From positions 1 to 5,779 of the forward strand of contig JAQGHJ010000677.1 of assembly GCA_028288905.1 (NCBI GenBank): 5,779 nt of DNA, read 5' to 3'. Source of the stretch: Phycisphaerales bacterium. Its GTDB lineage: Bacteria; Planctomycetota; Phycisphaerae; Tepidisphaerales; Tepidisphaeraceae. Both the position numbers and the translations under genes were made by a program. The notes beneath the pieces were generated by a model that saw only the letters and a list, made by a program, of their open reading frames with translations, was not told where the DNA came from and ran no database searches. This document shows positions 4,049-5,779 of this stretch, in pieces. The first letter of the stretch is position 1; each line of letters begins with the position of its first letter.

Positions 4049-5758
4049 ATGTCGAAGCTCGGACTCTTTAACGGTTTTATTGCATTCGCAACGTTCGCAA
4101 GTTTAGGAGTGGGCTGTAGCAGCTCGTCCGGGGACGGCACGACGTCCCGCGGCGGCAGCAGCCCCGCGGTCGCGGTGGGGGACCGGAAGGACGGCGGCAC
4201 CGACCGCGCCAGGGTGGCCAACGGCCAGGCGATGTACACGCTCGCGTTCCCGACCGGGGACCGGGCGACCAGCGTGGTCCAGTTGGACGCGACCGGGCCG
4301 GAGCAGGTACGGCTCGGCCAGCCGTACAACTACAACCTGCGGGTCACGAACCTGACTGACACGCCGCTGCACGACGTGCGGGTGGAGCGGGCCGCCCTGC
4401 TGGCGAACGCCGGCACGCCGGCGACGAAGCCGACGAACTCCGGCCTGGCGGCCAACCCCGGCGAGGCCCGGACGGCCGGTGCCCGGATCAGCGCCAGCGG
4501 CACCGAGCCGTCGAAGGACGTGTGGACGGTCGGCACCCTGGGGCCAAAGGAGTCCAAGACGTACCAGTTGGCCGGGACGGCCGACGAGGTCGGGTCGGCC
4601 AGCAACTGCCTGTCGGTCGCGTACCGCCCGAGCCTGTGCGTCGTGACCCGGGTGGTGAAGCCCGAGCTGCAGGTGACGAAGGAGGGGCCGTCGCAGGTGC
4701 TGATCTGCCAGCCGATCACGTACACGTACCGGGTGACGAACACGGGGACCGGTGCCCTGTCGGCCGTCCGCGTGGACGACGCGCTGCCGGACGGGCTGAC
4801 CGGCGACGCCGGGCAGCGGGCGCTGGCCTTGAACGTCGGGGACCTGAAGGAGGGCGAGACGAAGACGGTGACGGCCGCCGTCAAGCCGCAGCGGACGGGG
4901 CAGTTCTCCAGCCGGGCAGTGGCGGCGTCGGGTGACATCCGGGCCCAGAGCCGGGAGGTGTCGACGGCCGTCAGCGAGCCGGCGCTGGCCGTGAACGTCG
5001 AGGGCCCCGAGGCCCACTACGTCGGGCAGGCGATCAACTACCGGGTGACGGTCAAGAACACCGGCAACACGCCGGCCGAAAACACCGTCGTGCGGCTGAC
5101 GGCCGTCGGCGGGAGCGAGCGGCTGGCCGACCGGACGATCGGGACGATCCCGGCCGGCGAGAGCCGGTCGTTCGCGGTGAACATCGGGTCCGGCGGGGCC
5201 GGCGGCACCGCCAGCCTGACGGCGGCCGTCGCCGCCACCTGCGCCCGGCCGGCCCAGGACTCGGCCAGCGTGACCGTGCTGACCGTCCCGGCCCTGCGGC
5301 TGGAGTGCGTGGACAGCGTCGACCCGGTCGGGGTCAACGGGAACACGGTGTACACAATCAACGTGAAGAACCAGGGGAACGGGCCGGACAACACGATCGC
5401 CCTCAAGGCGGTCGTCCCCCCGGAGTTCACGTTTGTTAAGGGCGGCGGGGCGACGCCCGTGACCGCCAGCGGGCAGAACCTGACGTTCGCCCCGGTCGCC
5501 GCCCTGGCCCCGGGGGCCGAGGTGAACTGGACCGTCGAAGTCAAGGCCGCCAAGCCGGGCGACGCCCGGTTCTACGTCGAGATGACGAGCGGGTCGCTCA
5601 GCCGGCCGGTGGCCGAGAACGAGTCGACGCGCGTCCTCAGCGGCGACGCGGCGCAGGACATCCAGCAGGGCGCCCCGGTCGTGCCGCAGGGCAAGACCGG
5701 CCCGGCCCCGGCCAACGAGCGGCCGAAGGGCGAGCAGAACACGCAGCCGAACAAGTGA
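4049..5758 (+). CDS. DUF11/OmcB-like repeat protein, putative exported lipoprotein, 569 aa
   Basis: This is probably an envelope structural protein. The N-terminus (M-S-K-L-G-L-F..., hydrophobic 4-22) ends in L-G-V-G-C-S-S-S-S, giving a likely lipidated Cys23, though Gly at -3 is a poor lipobox. A Ser/Gly/Asp-rich linker (24-60) follows. Four beta-sandwich repeats of about 100 residues start near 77, 206, 313 and 416, each with a G-P...(G/C)-Q-P/A entry strand and a Y-R-V-T-N-T-G-like strand: Y-N-L-R-V-T-N (95-101), Y-R-V-T-N-T-G (227-233), Y-R-V-T-V-K-N-T-G (331-339), Y-T-I-N-V-K-N-Q-G (435-443). The last repeat resembles the C-terminal part of chlamydial OmcB as I remember it: N-T-V-Y, P-G-D-A-R (503-507), E-N-x-S/T (523-526). 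The tail 531-569 is Pro/Gln/Lys-rich and probably disordered. It has six cysteines (23, 187, 197, 220, 398, 420), far fewer than OmcB. It has no operon partner in view. Subcellular site and binding partner are inferred. Confidence 0.82.
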   Translation: MSKLGLFNGFIAFATFASLGVGCSSSSGDGTTSRGGSSPAVAVGDRKDGGTDRARVANGQAMYTLAFPTGDRATSVVQLDATGPEQVRLGQPYNYNLRVTNLTDTPLHDVRVERAALLANAGTPATKPTNSGLAANPGEARTAGARISASGTEPSKDVWTVGTLGPKESKTYQLAGTADEVGSASNCLSVAYRPSLCVVTRVVKPELQVTKEGPSQVLICQPITYTYRVTNTGTGALSAVRVDDALPDGLTGDAGQRALALNVGDLKEGETKTVTAAVKPQRTGQFSSRAVAASGDIRAQSREVSTAVSEPALAVNVEGPEAHYVGQAINYRVTVKNTGNTPAENTVVRLTAVGGSERLADRTIGTIPAGESRSFAVNIGSGGAGGTASLTAAVAATCARPAQDSASVTVLTVPALRLECVDSVDPVGVNGNTVYTINVKNQGNGPDNTIALKAVVPPEFTFVKGGGATPVTASGQNLTFAPVAALAPGAEVNWTVEVKAAKPGDARFYVEMTSGSLSRPVAENESTRVLSGDAAQDIQQGAPVVPQGKTGPAPANERPKGEQNTQPNK

Positions 5759-5779
5759 TCGGCGGCGACTGAACGGAGC

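Noticed and set aside
4103..5017. 304-codon minus-strand frame opposite the OmcB-like gene
   Set aside because: Shadow frame in GC-rich DNA; no recognisable domain, and it overlaps a gene with clear repeats.

Overview
This is a GC-rich bacterial window that I read as chromosomal DNA of a planctomycete, most likely a Gemmata-type member. No ribosomal or marker gene proves this. The reasons are the strong GC bias at third codon positions, a beta-propeller WD40 protein of the kind planctomycetes carry in large numbers, an envelope protein resembling chlamydial OmcB (same superphylum), and palindromic intergenic repeats.

Layout from left to right. (1) The 3' part of a WD40-repeat gene runs in from the left edge. 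Its reading frame continues through a roughly 150-bp imperfect palindromic element (1011-1158) before stopping at 1195, so the last ~60 residues look acquired. (2) A short spacer holds a good sigma70-like promoter (1192-1220) and a 10-bp GC hairpin near the predicted 5' end of the transcript. It leads to a complete Hsp70-like gene (1299-2948), which has an intact ATPase domain and substrate-binding beta-sandwich but no alpha-helical lid and no canonical hydrophobic linker. (3) A second imperfect palindrome (2958-3080), with 31-bp arms differing at one base, lies between the convergent ends of the Hsp70-like gene and rpiA. (4) rpiA (ribose-5-phosphate isomerase A) lies on the minus strand, 3088-3786. 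(5) A 262-bp divergent intergenic region holds a possible -10 box for rpiA and, on the plus strand, a leader with four alternating GTCCG/CGGAC blocks that can pair in competing ways. (6) A complete gene (4049-5758) encodes a putative lipoprotein with four DUF11/OmcB-like beta-sandwich repeats. The last 21 bases hold nothing I can call.

The genes do not form an evident pathway. The WD40 and Hsp70-like genes are co-oriented, but the latter seems to have its own promoter. rpiA is housekeeping and transcribed separately, and the OmcB-like gene is divergent from it. I see no CRISPR array, tRNA, rRNA, transposase or phage gene. The most unusual items are the two palindromic elements, the lidless Hsp70, the OmcB-like protein with few cysteines, and its attenuator-like leader. 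None of these amounts to a clearly new multi-gene system.
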